Assembly (NCBI RefSeq): GCF_900111365.1
Contig: NZ_FOGZ01000011.1
Coordinates: forward strand, 24,278-88,277
DNA from: Propionibacterium cyclohexanicum
GTDB taxonomy: Bacteria; Actinomycetota; Actinomycetes; Propionibacteriales; Propionibacteriaceae
Length of the DNA: 64,000 bases
Direction: 5' to 3'
A model generated the notes under the pieces. It ran no database searches and was not told where the DNA came from. It saw only the letters and a list, made by a program, of their open reading frames with translations. Shown piece by piece: positions 38,580-47,419 of this stretch. The number at the start of each line of letters is the position of its first letter. Within the stretch, counting starts at the first letter, position 1. Position numbers and translations under genes: made by a program.

Positions 38580-39451
38580 TGCAGTCCTCCCGACGCGTGG
38601 CGATCGGCGGACCGACAGCCGTAGTCCGGGGCCAGCGAGCGCACAGCCCGGGATTGCCCTACTCGGGTGGCCAGCTGATCCGGTGGGGGATAGGCGACCT
38701 CCTCGAGGCATAGCCCCGCCGCCGGCATGACCCTCACTGCGCCATGGCGCCGGGTGCTGGACGCCACCTCGTCGATCCAGTCCAGTGGACGCCGGCCGCT
38801 GCCCACCGCGACGAGCGCCCCGGTCAGCGAGCGCACCATCGAATGGCAGAAGGCGTCGGCGCGGACGGTGAGCTCGACGCCATGGCAGCGGTCCTCACCG
38901 CGCCCGGCCCGGCACTCCAGCAGGGTGCGGATGGTGGTGGCGCCGTCGCGGTGCTTGGAGAAGGCCACGAAGTCGCGAAGCCCCAGCAGCCGGGACCCCG
39001 CCATCGTCATGAGCTGCGGATCCAGCGATCCGGGCACGCGGACCACATGATGGCGCACCAGCGGGTCGGGCACCGAGTTGTCGTCCCACAGGCGGTAGAC
39101 ATAGCGACGCCACAGCGCCGCGAAGCGGGCATCGAAGTCCGCGGGTGCCACGGACACCCGGGTGACCACGACATCGGGGGGCAGCACCCTGGCCAGCCGG
39201 TGACCGAGGTCATCGGGGTCGACCTCGAGCGGCAGGTCGATGTGGGCGACCTGCCCTCGGGCGTGGACGCCGGCGTCGGTCCGTCCGGCCACCACGAGCT
39301 GGGTCGGCGGACGGTTGCGCACCAGCCGGTCGATCCACTCGGTGAGCAGACCCTGGACGGTTCGCTGCCCGGGTTGGGCGGCCCAGCCGCGGAATCCGCT
39401 GCCGTCGTAGCCGATGTCGAGGCGCAGCCGCCGGGTGGTCACGGGAATCAT
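38576..39451 (-). CDS. truA: tRNA pseudouridine(38-40) synthase TruA
   Basis: Isomerises uridines 38-40 in the anticodon stem. 291 residues from ATG 39451. The catalytic Asp is in AGRTDAGVHARGQVAH, and RLDIGYDGSGFRGWA and FCHSMVRSLTGAL are conserved. It is coupled to trmB upstream and the RsmC-like gene downstream; all three are RNA-modification genes. In many bacteria truA follows rplQ; here it is about 10 kb away. Confidence 0.96.
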   Translation of the reverse strand: MIPVTTRRLRLDIGYDGSGFRGWAAQPGQRTVQGLLTEWIDRLVRNRPPTQLVVAGRTDAGVHARGQVAHIDLPLEVDPDDLGHRLARVLPPDVVVTRVSVAPADFDARFAALWRRYVYRLWDDNSVPDPLVRHHVVRVPGSLDPQLMTMAGSRLLGLRDFVAFSKHRDGATTIRTLLECRAGRGEDRCHGVELTVRADAFCHSMVRSLTGALVAVGSGRRPLDWIDEVASSTRRHGAVRVMPAAGLCLEEVAYPPPDQLATRVGQSRAVRSLAPDYGCRSADRHASGGLQ

Positions 39452-40203
39452 TGGCGGGGGAGCCTGCGGTAGCGCAGATCGCGCACGACGCGCCCGGCGT
39501 CCAGGCCACGCCTCTCGAAGCGGGTCATCGGCCGGTCCGGACGCGCAGCCCAGCCCCCGGGCCGGGCCGGCTCGTCGTTGACGAGGCCCGGTGTGGCCTC
39601 GCACACCGCCCGCATCTGTTCCGCGTAATCGGCCCAGTCGGTGGCCAGCCGCCAGCAACCGCCGTCCTCGAGGCGGTCGGCGACCAGCGCGGCGAATGCC
39701 GGCTGGACGAGGCGGCGCTTGAGATGGCGCTTCTTGGGCCAGGGGTCGGGAAAGAAGGTCCACAGCTCGCGCAAGGTGCCGGTTCCGATGAGCTCGCGCA
39801 GGCCCTCGGTGCCGTCCGCGGCGACGAGCCGGACATTGCGCACACCGGCCCGAGCCAGCTTGCCGAGCGTCGAGGCGATTGCCGCAGCGTAGACCTCGAA
39901 GGCCAGTACGTTGTGCTCGGGGCGTGCACCGGCCATCGCGACGAGCGAGTCGCCGACCCCCGAGCCGATCTCCACGATGAGGGGGGCCCGGCGTCCGAAT
40001 GCCCGGGCCAGATCGATGTGGGTACCCGTCCGGACCGAGGTGGACAGCTGTCCCCGGGGCACCTCGATGAGAAACTCACCGGCCAGGGTGTCCATGGCGT
40101 GGTGCTGGGAACTGTTCATCCGGGGACTTCGCCGCACGAAGGAGACGACACCGCGGCGCGGGCGCTCGAGCGTCTCGGCCTGGTGCTGGGTGGTCTCGGA
40201 CAC
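39448..40203 (-). CDS. trmB: tRNA (guanine-N7-)-methyltransferase TrmB
   Basis: Methylates G46 of tRNA. 251 residues from GTG 40203. SAM motif LIVEIGSGVGDSLVAMA and the family motif FFPDPWPKKRHLKRRLV are present. A TATGCT -10 element (40217-40212) ends 8 bases before the GTG with no ribosome binding site, so translation is probably leaderless. Confidence 0.95.
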   Translation of the reverse strand: MSETTQHQAETLERPRRGVVSFVRRSPRMNSSQHHAMDTLAGEFLIEVPRGQLSTSVRTGTHIDLARAFGRRAPLIVEIGSGVGDSLVAMAGARPEHNVLAFEVYAAAIASTLGKLARAGVRNVRLVAADGTEGLRELIGTGTLRELWTFFPDPWPKKRHLKRRLVQPAFAALVADRLEDGGCWRLATDWADYAEQMRAVCEATPGLVNDEPARPGGWAARPDRPMTRFERRGLDAGRVVRDLRYRRLPRQ

Positions 40204-40363
40204 GATCCCCCAGCATACGTGACGAACGCACAAGGGCCGCGGCAGCTGTGGCCGCGGCGCGGGCCGGGCGATACCCGGTGCGAACCCGGGCCGCTCGCCA
40301 TGGCCGGCCCGTGGTGGGTCCGTGGCCCCTAGGCTCGATTCCACCGTGACGAAAGGAAGCGTC

Positions 40364-40792
40364 GTGCCCAAACCTCTGTCCACCATTCTCAATGTGCTGT
40401 GGCTGCTGCTCGGCGGCATCTGGCTCGGCCTGGCCTATCTGCTCGCCGGGATCGTCGGCTGCGTGCTCATCATCACATTCCCCGCGGGGATCGCGTCGTT
40501 CCGGATGGCCCGCTATGTGCTGTGGCCGTTCGGCAAGACCGTTGTCCAGAGCCCGGGGGCGGGCGCTGGCTCGGCAGTGATGAACGTGATCTGGTTCGTC
40601 ACGGTCGGCTGGCTGCTCGCCTTGGTGCACATTCTCACGGCGATCACGCAGAGCATCACGATCGTCGGGATCGCCAATGCCGTGGTGAGCATCAAGATGA
40701 TTCCGGTGAGCGTGATGCCCTTCGGCAAGCGGATCGTCGACGTCGGCGGTGCGCAGAGCCAGCGTGAGGAATTCGGCCCCTGGTCGCGATAG
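40364..40792 (+). CDS. YccF-family membrane protein
   Basis: Integral membrane protein of unknown function with two copies of the YccF domain. 142 residues. TILNVLWLLLGGIWLGLAYL, GIASFRMARYVLWPFGKTVV, then MNVIWFVTVGWLLALVHILT and KMIPVSVMPFGKRIV show the repeated pattern. The start chosen (GTG 40364) follows AAAGGAAG; GTG 40346, just after TAGGCT (40330-40335), is an alternative leaderless start. Confidence 0.88.
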   Translation: MPKPLSTILNVLWLLLGGIWLGLAYLLAGIVGCVLIITFPAGIASFRMARYVLWPFGKTVVQSPGAGAGSAVMNVIWFVTVGWLLALVHILTAITQSITIVGIANAVVSIKMIPVSVMPFGKRIVDVGGAQSQREEFGPWSR

Positions 40793-41216
40793 ACCGTCCC
40801 GTCGAGTCCGGTTGCCCCGCGCGGTGCGCGCATGAGCTCGGGCCGCCACGGGCCGCGATGGTGCCCGGCAGCATCGGTACCGGCGCCGGCCAGGGGGAGG
40901 TTTCGCGGCATAGTGGGCCGCCGCCGATCCGCACTACCGCCTCGCGGACCTGGTTGATGCTGGTGGTTTTCACGAACGATTCGTTGTCGTGCACAATCGT
41001 GTCGTTGTCGTGCACGATCGTGCGAAGGACTGCGTTGTCCGCCAGGCCGAAAAGCCCGTCGGACAGTCGGGTCAAGATGACGAGCACGAGGATCATCCAC
41101 AGGCTCAGCACGTGGAACCAGAGGGCCGCCCCGAATATCAGCCAGACGATGCCCCCGGAGATACCCCGAATGATCATTCCGGCCACGTTGACCCGAAGAT
41201 CGGACCACTCGGGCAT
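40692..41216 (-). CDS. Doubtful ORF with two membrane segments
   Basis: A 174-codon frame starts MPEWSDLRVNVAGMIIRG and has two convincing hydrophobic stretches (ISGGIVWLIFGAALWFHVLS, then LWMILVLVILTRL). After about residue 100 it becomes Arg/Pro/Ser-rich nonsense and runs 101 bases antisense into the YccF gene. It may be a decayed or frameshifted membrane-protein gene whose first 95 codons remain. No family is recognised. Confidence 0.3.
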   Translation of the reverse strand: MPEWSDLRVNVAGMIIRGISGGIVWLIFGAALWFHVLSLWMILVLVILTRLSDGLFGLADNAVLRTIVHDNDTIVHDNESFVKTTSINQVREAVVRIGGGPLCRETSPWPAPVPMLPGTIAARGGPSSCAHRAGQPDSTGRSIATRGRIPHAGSAHRRRRRSACRRASRSPESS

Positions 41217-41405
41217 CGGTGAATCGAGGCTAAGTCAATCGCTGCGATCTGGTTTGTGCCGGAGGGTTCCCCGGTCAGGGTTCAGACCTTCTGGAATACG
41301 ACCAGGGCGTCGGAGCACTTGTGCGGCCGGAGCCGACGAGTCCTGGTGGCGGGCCTGGTGAGGGGTCCAGCGTGCGGTCTCGGCCAGCTCACCCTCATCG
41401 GTGGT
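40793..41405. other. yccF-rplM interval with 21-bp tandem repeat
   Basis: Apart from the doubtful minus-strand ORF, no gene is convincing in this interval. A 21-bp unit is repeated at 40981-41001 and 41002-41022 with one mismatch. On the minus strand it encodes the heptad TIVHDND/TIVHDNE, so it is frame-preserving. The unit includes a near-palindrome (TGCACGATCGTG). Confidence 0.6.
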
Positions 41406-41435
41406 TTGACCGGCAACCACTCGCCGGACTATTCT
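41406..41435 (+). promoter_or_regulatory. rplM-rpsI promoter and leader
   Basis: TTGACC (41406-41411), 18-base spacer, TATTCT (41430-41435). The leader of about 120 bases contains a hairpin at 41505-41520 (CGAACC/GGTTCG, 4-base loop), in the position where L13 leaders occur in other bacteria; no specific family match is claimed. Confidence 0.7.
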
Positions 41436-41562
41436 TGAGCGCTGTTGCGCCCCCAGGGTGGAACGTGTGGTTGGTGACCCGGCGACGGGTACGGATCGCG
41501 CGGCCGAACCCAAGGGTTCGCGCACAAGCCATTGAGAATCTAGTGGAAGATGGTCTGCGACC

Positions 41563-42006
41563 GTGTCAACCTACAGCCCGAAGCCTGGCGAAGTAACCAG
41601 GGCCTGGCATGTCATCGATGCCGAGGATGTCGTGCTCGGTCGTCTTGCCGTGACCGCCGCCACGCTGCTGCGTGGGAAGAACAAGCCCACCTACGCGCCG
41701 CATGTGGACACCGGTGACTTTGTCGTCATCGTGAACGCCTCCAAGATCGCCGTGACCGGCAACAAGCGCACCAACTCCTTGCGCTACCGTCACTCCGGTC
41801 GTCCCGGCGGCCTGCACACCACCACCGTCGGTGAGCTGCTCGACCACGACCCTCGCCGCGCTGTCGAGCTGGCTGTCTGGGGCATGATGCCGAAGAACAA
41901 GCTGAGCCATCAGCAGATGAACAAGCTCAAGGTCTACGCAGGCTCCGAGCACCCGCACAAGGCCCAGCAGCCCCAGGCCTATCAGATCACCCAGGTCGCC
42001 CAGTGA
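41563..42006 (+). CDS. rplM: 50S ribosomal protein L13
   Basis: uL13, an early 50S assembly protein. 147 residues from GTG 41563 ([20 protein letters not shown]). The conserved [17 protein letters not shown] and MLPKN-like [12 protein letters not shown] are present. Its stop overlaps the rpsI GTG start. Confidence 0.98.
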   Translation: MSTYSPKPGEVTRAWHVIDAEDVVLGRLAVTAATLLRGKNKPTYAPHVDTGDFVVIVNASKIAVTGNKRTNSLRYRHSGRPGGLHTTTVGELLDHDPRRAVELAVWGMMPKNKLSHQQMNKLKVYAGSEHPHKAQQPQAYQITQVAQ

Positions 42007-42554
42007 GCGCACCGACGAACGAGGATTCGACCGTGTCACAGACTCCTGCAGAAGACATCGAGACCGGCGTCACGCCGTTCACCGACGAGAACAACCGCGA
42101 GATCGCCTATCGCTCCGACTCGGCGGGAACCGCCCAAGTGGCCTCCACCTCCCGCCCCGCGGTCATCGCACCCGGCACCGGCACTGGCCGACGCAAGGAA
42201 GCCGTTGCGCGCGTGCGGATGCTGCCCGGCACCGGGAGCTGGTCGGTCAACGGTCGCACCCTGGAGGAGTACTTCCCCAACAAGGTGCACCAGCAGCTCA
42301 TCAACGAGCCCCTCGTCACCGCAGGCGCGGTCGGCGCCTATGACGTCATCGCGCGCATCGATGGCGGCGGCACCACCGGTCAGGCCGGCGCGCTGCGCCT
42401 GGGTATTGCCCGCGCCCTCAACCAGATCGACGAAGAGGCGAACCGTCCCGGCCTGAAGAAGGCCGGTCTGCTCAGCCGCGACGCCCGCATCAAGGAGCGC
42501 AAGAAGGCCGGTCTCAAGAAGGCCCGCAAGGCTCCCCAGTACTCCAAGCGCTGA
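42003..42554 (+). CDS. rpsI: 30S ribosomal protein S9
   Basis: uS9, whose C-terminal tail touches P-site tRNA. 183 residues; about 55 extra N-terminal acidic/Thr-rich residues precede the core ([20 protein letters not shown]). The chain ends [11 protein letters not shown], the conserved tRNA-contacting tail. GTG 42033 is an alternative start. Confidence 0.97.
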   Translation: MSAPTNEDSTVSQTPAEDIETGVTPFTDENNREIAYRSDSAGTAQVASTSRPAVIAPGTGTGRRKEAVARVRMLPGTGSWSVNGRTLEEYFPNKVHQQLINEPLVTAGAVGAYDVIARIDGGGTTGQAGALRLGIARALNQIDEEANRPGLKKAGLLSRDARIKERKKAGLKKARKAPQYSKR

Positions 42555-42574
42555 TCCGGGTATCCGCGCAGTCC

Positions 42575-42603
42575 GGCCCGGCACCCTGTGGGGGTGCCGG
42601 GCC
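42575..42603 (+). terminator. rplM-rpsI terminator
   Basis: A perfect 12-bp GC-rich stem (42575-42586 with 42592-42603) with a 5-base loop, then TTGTC. It lies 20 bases after the rpsI stop. Confidence 0.88.
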
Positions 42604-42717
42604 TTGTCGCGTCCGGACCCTGCGGACTCGTCTCGGGAGAGGCTTGCGGTGTCCTCCTCGGTGAGCTGGCGATGCCACCGGGGCGGTGCGCGGACCCGAA
42701 CCGCTAGAGTCGGCGCT

Positions 42718-44070
42718 ATGTCTCGACTGTTCGGAACCGACGGCGTGCGCGGAATCGCAAACGTCGACCTCACTGCTGATCTGGCCCTGGAACTGTCCGT
42801 GGCCGCTGCTCACGTGCTCGGCGAGAGCGGGGCATTCGACGGGCGGCGCGCCGTGGCGATCGTCGGGCGCGACACCCGCATCTCGGGGGAGTTCCTGCAG
42901 GCTGCGGTGATGAGCGGCCTGGCCAGCGCCGGTGTCGACGTCATCGATGTGGGTGTCATCCCCACCCCGGGCCTGGCACATCTCGTGGAATCCCGCAATG
43001 TGGATCTGGGGGTCATGCTGTCGGCCAGTCACAACCCGATGCCCGACAACGGGATCAAGTTCTTCCAGCGCGGTGGAGTGAAGCTCGACGATTCGATCGA
43101 GGACGCCATCCAGGAGCGGCTCAACACCGACTGGCAGCGCCCGACCGGCCGCGACGTGGGGCACATCCGCCGCGACGAGCGCCTGCTCGACCTGTACATC
43201 GACCATCTCGTGGGCTCGCTGGGTGAGCAGAGCCTGGAGGGACTGCGGGTGGTGCTGGACTGCGCGAACGGCGCGTCCTCGGTGACGGCGAAGCGGGCCT
43301 TCGAGGCCAAGGGCGCCGAGGTCGTGGCCATCAACTGCAGCCCCGACGGGCTCAACATCAACGATCACTGCGGCTCCACCCACATCGAGGGTCTCCAGGC
43401 TCGGGTGGTCGCCGAGAAAGCCGACCTCGGCCTGGCCTTCGATGGTGATGCCGACCGCTGCCAGGGTGTCGACGCGAAGGGCGCCGTCGTCGACGGCGAC
43501 CAGATCATGGGCATTCTTGCCCTTGACCTCAAGGAACACCACAGGCTCGCCTTCAATACGCTGGTGGCCACCGTGATGAGCAATCTGGGCCTCCTGCTCG
43601 CGATGCGCGAGCATGGCATCACCGTGGACACCACGAAGGTCGGCGATCGCTATGTGCTGGAGGACATGGTCGCCCACGGCTTCACGCTCGGCGGCGAGCA
43701 GTCCGGCCACGTCATCATGAGTGAGTACGCCACCACCGGAGACGGCGTGCTCACCGGGCTGCACCTGGCCGGCCGGGTGGCTCAGACGGGCCGTCCGCTG
43801 GCCGAGCTGGCTGCTGTCATGCACCGGCTTCCCCAGGCGCTCATCAACGTCGCCCAGGTGGACAAGGCCCGCGCCGCGCTGGATCCGGTGATCCTCCACG
43901 AGGTGGAAGCCGCCACCCAGGAACTCGACGGCTCAGGACGGGTCCTGCTGCGGCCCTCCGGCACCGAGCCTCTGGTGCGGGTGATGGTGGAGGCCGAGAG
44001 CCAGGAACACGCCGACCGGATCGCCGCGCAGCTCGCGGCGGTCGTGACTCAGCGCGTCGGCCTCGGCTGA
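42718..44070 (+). CDS. glmM: Phosphoglucosamine mutase
   Basis: Converts glucosamine-6-P to glucosamine-1-P for peptidoglycan precursors. 450 residues. The phospho-serine loop is MLSASHNPM (S104), the Mg2+ loop AFDGDADRC, and the C-terminal phosphate-binding LLRPSGTEPLVRVMVE. TAGAGT (42705-42710) ends 7 bases before the ATG with no ribosome binding site, suggesting leaderless translation. glmS lies about 1.1 kb downstream, so two successive steps of the amino-sugar pathway are clustered. Confidence 0.97.
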   Translation: MSRLFGTDGVRGIANVDLTADLALELSVAAAHVLGESGAFDGRRAVAIVGRDTRISGEFLQAAVMSGLASAGVDVIDVGVIPTPGLAHLVESRNVDLGVMLSASHNPMPDNGIKFFQRGGVKLDDSIEDAIQERLNTDWQRPTGRDVGHIRRDERLLDLYIDHLVGSLGEQSLEGLRVVLDCANGASSVTAKRAFEAKGAEVVAINCSPDGLNINDHCGSTHIEGLQARVVAEKADLGLAFDGDADRCQGVDAKGAVVDGDQIMGILALDLKEHHRLAFNTLVATVMSNLGLLLAMREHGITVDTTKVGDRYVLEDMVAHGFTLGGEQSGHVIMSEYATTGDGVLTGLHLAGRVAQTGRPLAELAAVMHRLPQALINVAQVDKARAALDPVILHEVEAATQELDGSGRVLLRPSGTEPLVRVMVEAESQEHADRIAAQLAAVVTQRVGLG

Positions 44071-44079
44071 ACGGGCGGC

Positions 44080-45024
44080 TCAGATCCGCCGCAGCCGCAC
44101 CGACTCGATGTGGTGGCCCGGGCCCTTGCGCAAGATGACGCTCGCCCGGGGCCTGGTGGGAGCGATGTTGCGGCGCAGATTCGGCCCGTTCACGGTGTCC
44201 CACACCTGACGGGCCATCTCGCGGAACTGCTCGTCGCTCAGCGAGGCGAAGGTCCGAAAGTAGCTCGAGGGATCGTCGGCGGTCTTGCGGAAGGCGACCG
44301 CCCGATTGACGAACCATGTCACGATGTCGGCCTCCTCGGCGTCCACATAGACCGAGAAGTCGATGAAGTCGCTCACCGCCACACCGCCGGTTGGTGCCGG
44401 CTGCAAGACATTGAGACCCTCGAGCACCAGGATGTCGGGGGCATGCACAGTGACGCTGGCTCCGGGCACGATGTCGTAGGTGATCTGCGAGTAGACCGGC
44501 ACCGACAGGTCCTGAACGCCCGACTTCACATCGGAGACGAAGCGCAGCAGCGCCTTGCGGTCATAGCTCTCCGGAAAGCCCTTGCGGTCGAGCAGACCCG
44601 ATTCCTGCAGCTCGGCGTTGGGACGCAGGAAGCCGTCGGTGGAGACCAGCGCGACATTGGGCCGGCGGGCGCCCCGCGCCAGCAGCTCGCGGATCAGCCG
44701 GGCGACGGTGGATTTCCCCACCGCGACCGAACCTGCCACCCCTACGACGAATGGGGTGCGTTCGTCCATGATGCCGAGGAATCCGTTCTGGGCCGCGAAG
44801 AGGCGGCCCAGATTGGCGCGGTGCAGTTCCATGAGCTGGACGAGCGGCAGGTACACCTCCCGCACATCGTGGTCATCGGTGGGGTCCTGGATGCTGCGAA
44901 GCTGCTCGATGGTCTGGCGGCTCAGCCGGATGTGGGAGTCCTGCGCGAGCTCGGCCCATCGGGCACGCGGAAGTTCCACCCAGGGGGAGTTGGCGGCATC
45001 CTCGACGGGTCTGCTGACTGTCAC
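44080..45024 (-). CDS. coaA: Pantothenate kinase, type I
   Basis: First step of coenzyme A synthesis. 314 residues from GTG 45024. P-loop GVAGSVAVGKS (95-105), then VSTDGFLRPNAELQESGLLD and VYSQITYDIVPG. It lies between glmM and glmS on the opposite strand. Confidence 0.96.
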   Translation of the reverse strand: MTVSRPVEDAANSPWVELPRARWAELAQDSHIRLSRQTIEQLRSIQDPTDDHDVREVYLPLVQLMELHRANLGRLFAAQNGFLGIMDERTPFVVGVAGSVAVGKSTVARLIRELLARGARRPNVALVSTDGFLRPNAELQESGLLDRKGFPESYDRKALLRFVSDVKSGVQDLSVPVYSQITYDIVPGASVTVHAPDILVLEGLNVLQPAPTGGVAVSDFIDFSVYVDAEEADIVTWFVNRAVAFRKTADDPSSYFRTFASLSDEQFREMARQVWDTVNGPNLRRNIAPTRPRASVILRKGPGHHIESVRLRRI

Positions 45025-45173
45025 ATCGTCCTCGTTCTTCGCGGCGTCACACGGCCGGGCGCCTGCTCGCGACTGAGCCCATCACGTGAGTGCGCGCCTG
45101 TCCACTACCGGGCATGGACTGCGGCGCCGTGTCGGGGATGACCGGGCCGGTGGGCTTCCGTAGTCTGGGAAGC

Positions 45174-47018
45174 ATGTGCGGAATCATCGGATATGTCGGC
45201 CCCCGTCAGGCAGTTGACGTGATCATCGCCGGGTTGCGCCGGCTCGAATACCGTGGCTATGACTCGGCGGGAGTCGCTGTCCAGACCGATGGGCGGATCG
45301 AGTGGCGCAAGAAGGCCGGCAAGCTCGCCAACCTTGAAGCGGCGCTGGCGGACCAGCCGCTGCCTGCCGCCACCCTTGGCATCGGGCACACCCGCTGGGC
45401 AACCCATGGTGCCCCGACCGACGAGAACGCCCATCCCCACCTGTCGGGCGACGGGCGGATCGCCGTGGTCCACAACGGGATCATCGAGAACTTCGATGTC
45501 CTGCGCGCCGAGCTCGCGAACGACGGCGTGCGCTTCATCTCCCAGACCGACACCGAGGTCGCCGCGGCCCTGCTCGGCCGCGAAGTCGATGCCGGAGCCG
45601 ATCTGACCCATGCCATGCAGGCGGTCAGCCGCCGTCTGGAAGGCGCCTTCACCCTCGTCGCGATCGACGCGCAGGACCCGACCCGGGTCGTCGCAGCCCG
45701 CCGGAACTCACCCCTCGTGGTCGGATTGGGCACGGGAGAGAACTTCATCGCCTCCGACGTCGCCGCCTTCATCGAGCACACCCGCGAAGCCGTCGAACTG
45801 GGCCAGGACCAAGTGGTGACCATCACCGCCGAGTCGTTCGAGGTGACCGATTTCTGGGGCCAGCCCGTACAGACCAGCCGCTACCACGTCGACTGGGACA
45901 CGGCGGCCGCCGAGAAGGGCGGCTTCGACTGGTTCATGCGCAAGGAGATCTTCGAGCAGCCCAAGGCGATCGCCGACACCCTGCTCGGGCGCTATTCGGC
46001 GCGTGGCGAGCTCGTTCTCGACGAGATCAGGATCTCCCCCGAGACGCTGCGCCGAATCGACAAGATCGTCATCATCGGCTGCGGCACCGCGCACTACGCA
46101 GGGATGGTCGCGAAGTACGCGATCGAGCACTGGGTGCGGATTCCCTGCGAGGTGGAGCTGGCCAGCGAATTCCGCTACCGCGACCCGATCGTCAACCCCC
46201 AGACGCTGTGCGTGGCGATCAGCCAGTCCGGCGAGACCGCGGACACCCTGCAGGCCATCCGTCATGCCCGCGAGCAGGGCTCGCACGTCATCGCGATCTG
46301 CAATACGAACGGCTCGACGATCCCACGGGAATCCGATGCGGTCATCTACACCCATGCGGGACCGGAGATCGGGGTGGCGTCCACCAAGGGCTTCACCACG
46401 CAGCTGGTGGCCTGCTATCTGCTGGGGCTCTACCTGGCCCAGATCCGGGGCATGAAGTACGGCGACGAGATCCGCGATGTGATGGACGAGCTCCAGCAGC
46501 TACCGGCCAAGGTGCAGGAACTGCTCGACCACGCATCGACGGTCTACGAGCTCGCCCATCAGCTGGCCGACCAGGAGGACTACATCTTCCTCGGGCGCCA
46601 TGTCGGCTACCCGGCGGCGCTGGAGGGGGCACTCAAGCTCAAGGAGATCGCTTATCTGCACTCGGAGGGCTTCGCGGCCGGAGAGCTCAAGCACGGGCCG
46701 ATCGCCATCATCAATCCCGACATGCCGGTCTTCGTCATCGTGCCGCCCCAGGGCCGCGACCAGCTCCACGACAAGGTGGTGAGCAATATCCAGGAGGTGA
46801 GGGCGCGTGGTGCGCGGACCATCGTGCTCGCCGAGCAGGGCGATGAGCACGTCGTGCAGTTCGCCGATACGGTCATCGGGCTGCCCACCGTGAGCACCCT
46901 GCTGCAGCCGGTGCTGGCGGTCGTTCCCCTCCAGCTGTTCGCCTGCGAGGTGGCCACGGCGCTGGGCAATGACGTCGACCAGCCGCGTAATCTGGCCAAG
47001 TCGGTGACAGTCGAATAG
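45174..47018 (+). CDS. glmS: Glutamine-fructose-6-phosphate transaminase (isomerizing)
   Basis: Makes glucosamine-6-P from fructose-6-P and glutamine. 614 residues from ATG 45174, exposing Cys2 (MCGIIGYVG) as the glutaminase nucleophile. Two SIS domains follow (IIGCGTAHYAGMVAKYAIEH, AISQSGETADTLQAI; EGFAAGELKHGPIAII). TAGTCT (45161-45166) ends 7 bases before the ATG, so translation is probably leaderless; no glmS ribozyme is present. Confidence 0.97.
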   Translation: MCGIIGYVGPRQAVDVIIAGLRRLEYRGYDSAGVAVQTDGRIEWRKKAGKLANLEAALADQPLPAATLGIGHTRWATHGAPTDENAHPHLSGDGRIAVVHNGIIENFDVLRAELANDGVRFISQTDTEVAAALLGREVDAGADLTHAMQAVSRRLEGAFTLVAIDAQDPTRVVAARRNSPLVVGLGTGENFIASDVAAFIEHTREAVELGQDQVVTITAESFEVTDFWGQPVQTSRYHVDWDTAAAEKGGFDWFMRKEIFEQPKAIADTLLGRYSARGELVLDEIRISPETLRRIDKIVIIGCGTAHYAGMVAKYAIEHWVRIPCEVELASEFRYRDPIVNPQTLCVAISQSGETADTLQAIRHAREQGSHVIAICNTNGSTIPRESDAVIYTHAGPEIGVASTKGFTTQLVACYLLGLYLAQIRGMKYGDEIRDVMDELQQLPAKVQELLDHASTVYELAHQLADQEDYIFLGRHVGYPAALEGALKLKEIAYLHSEGFAAGELKHGPIAIINPDMPVFVIVPPQGRDQLHDKVVSNIQEVRARGARTIVLAEQGDEHVVQFADTVIGLPTVSTLLQPVLAVVPLQLFACEVATALGNDVDQPRNLAKSVTVE

Positions 47019-47045
47019 ACGCAAGCCCATCACGAAGGGGGCACG

Positions 47046-47414
47046 ATGATCGTCGGCATCGGGGTCGACGTGTGCGATGTGGCGCGCTTCGCGGCGATGT
47101 GCGAGCGCCGTCCGGGCATCGTCGAGAGGATCTTGTGCCCCCACGAGCGGCTGGCGGATGGCCGGCCCCGCAGAGCCGAGTCACTCGCCGCCCGCTTCGC
47201 CGCCAAGGAGGCGCTGGCCAAGGCGCTCGGTGCCCCGCCGGGACTGGCCTGGCACGATGCCGAGGTGATCGTGGACGACATGGGCCGTCCGCACTTCGAG
47301 CTGCGCGGCACCGTCGCGGCGAGGGCGGTGGCTCTGGGAGTGACTCGGGTGCACCTCTCGCTGAGCCACGACGCCGGGGTGTCGCTGGCCTATGCCATCG
47401 CGGAAGGTCGCTGA
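47046..47414 (+). CDS. acpS: Holo-[acyl-carrier-protein] synthase
   Basis: Transfers phosphopantetheine from CoA to acyl carrier protein. 122 residues: Mg2+-binding GIGVDVCDVARF and RFAAKEALAKALG, then LSLSHDAGVSLAYAI. The nnr gene starts 5 bases after its stop, a common actinobacterial pairing. Confidence 0.96.
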   Translation: MIVGIGVDVCDVARFAAMCERRPGIVERILCPHERLADGRPRRAESLAARFAAKEALAKALGAPPGLAWHDAEVIVDDMGRPHFELRGTVAARAVALGVTRVHLSLSHDAGVSLAYAIAEGR

Positions 47415-47419
47415 GTGTC

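Noticed and set aside
40858..41361. 167-codon plus-strand frame in the yccF-rplM interval
   Set aside because: Ser/Arg/Thr-rich, no hydrophobic or domain pattern; the minus-strand reading is more protein-like.
42514..43899. 461-codon minus-strand frame opposite glmM
   Set aside because: Antisense shadow; Val/His/Asp-rich composition typical of reversed GC codons.
45060..45173. glmS ribozyme
   Set aside because: The glmS start is preceded directly by a TAGTCT -10 element, leaving no room for a transcribed ribozyme leader.
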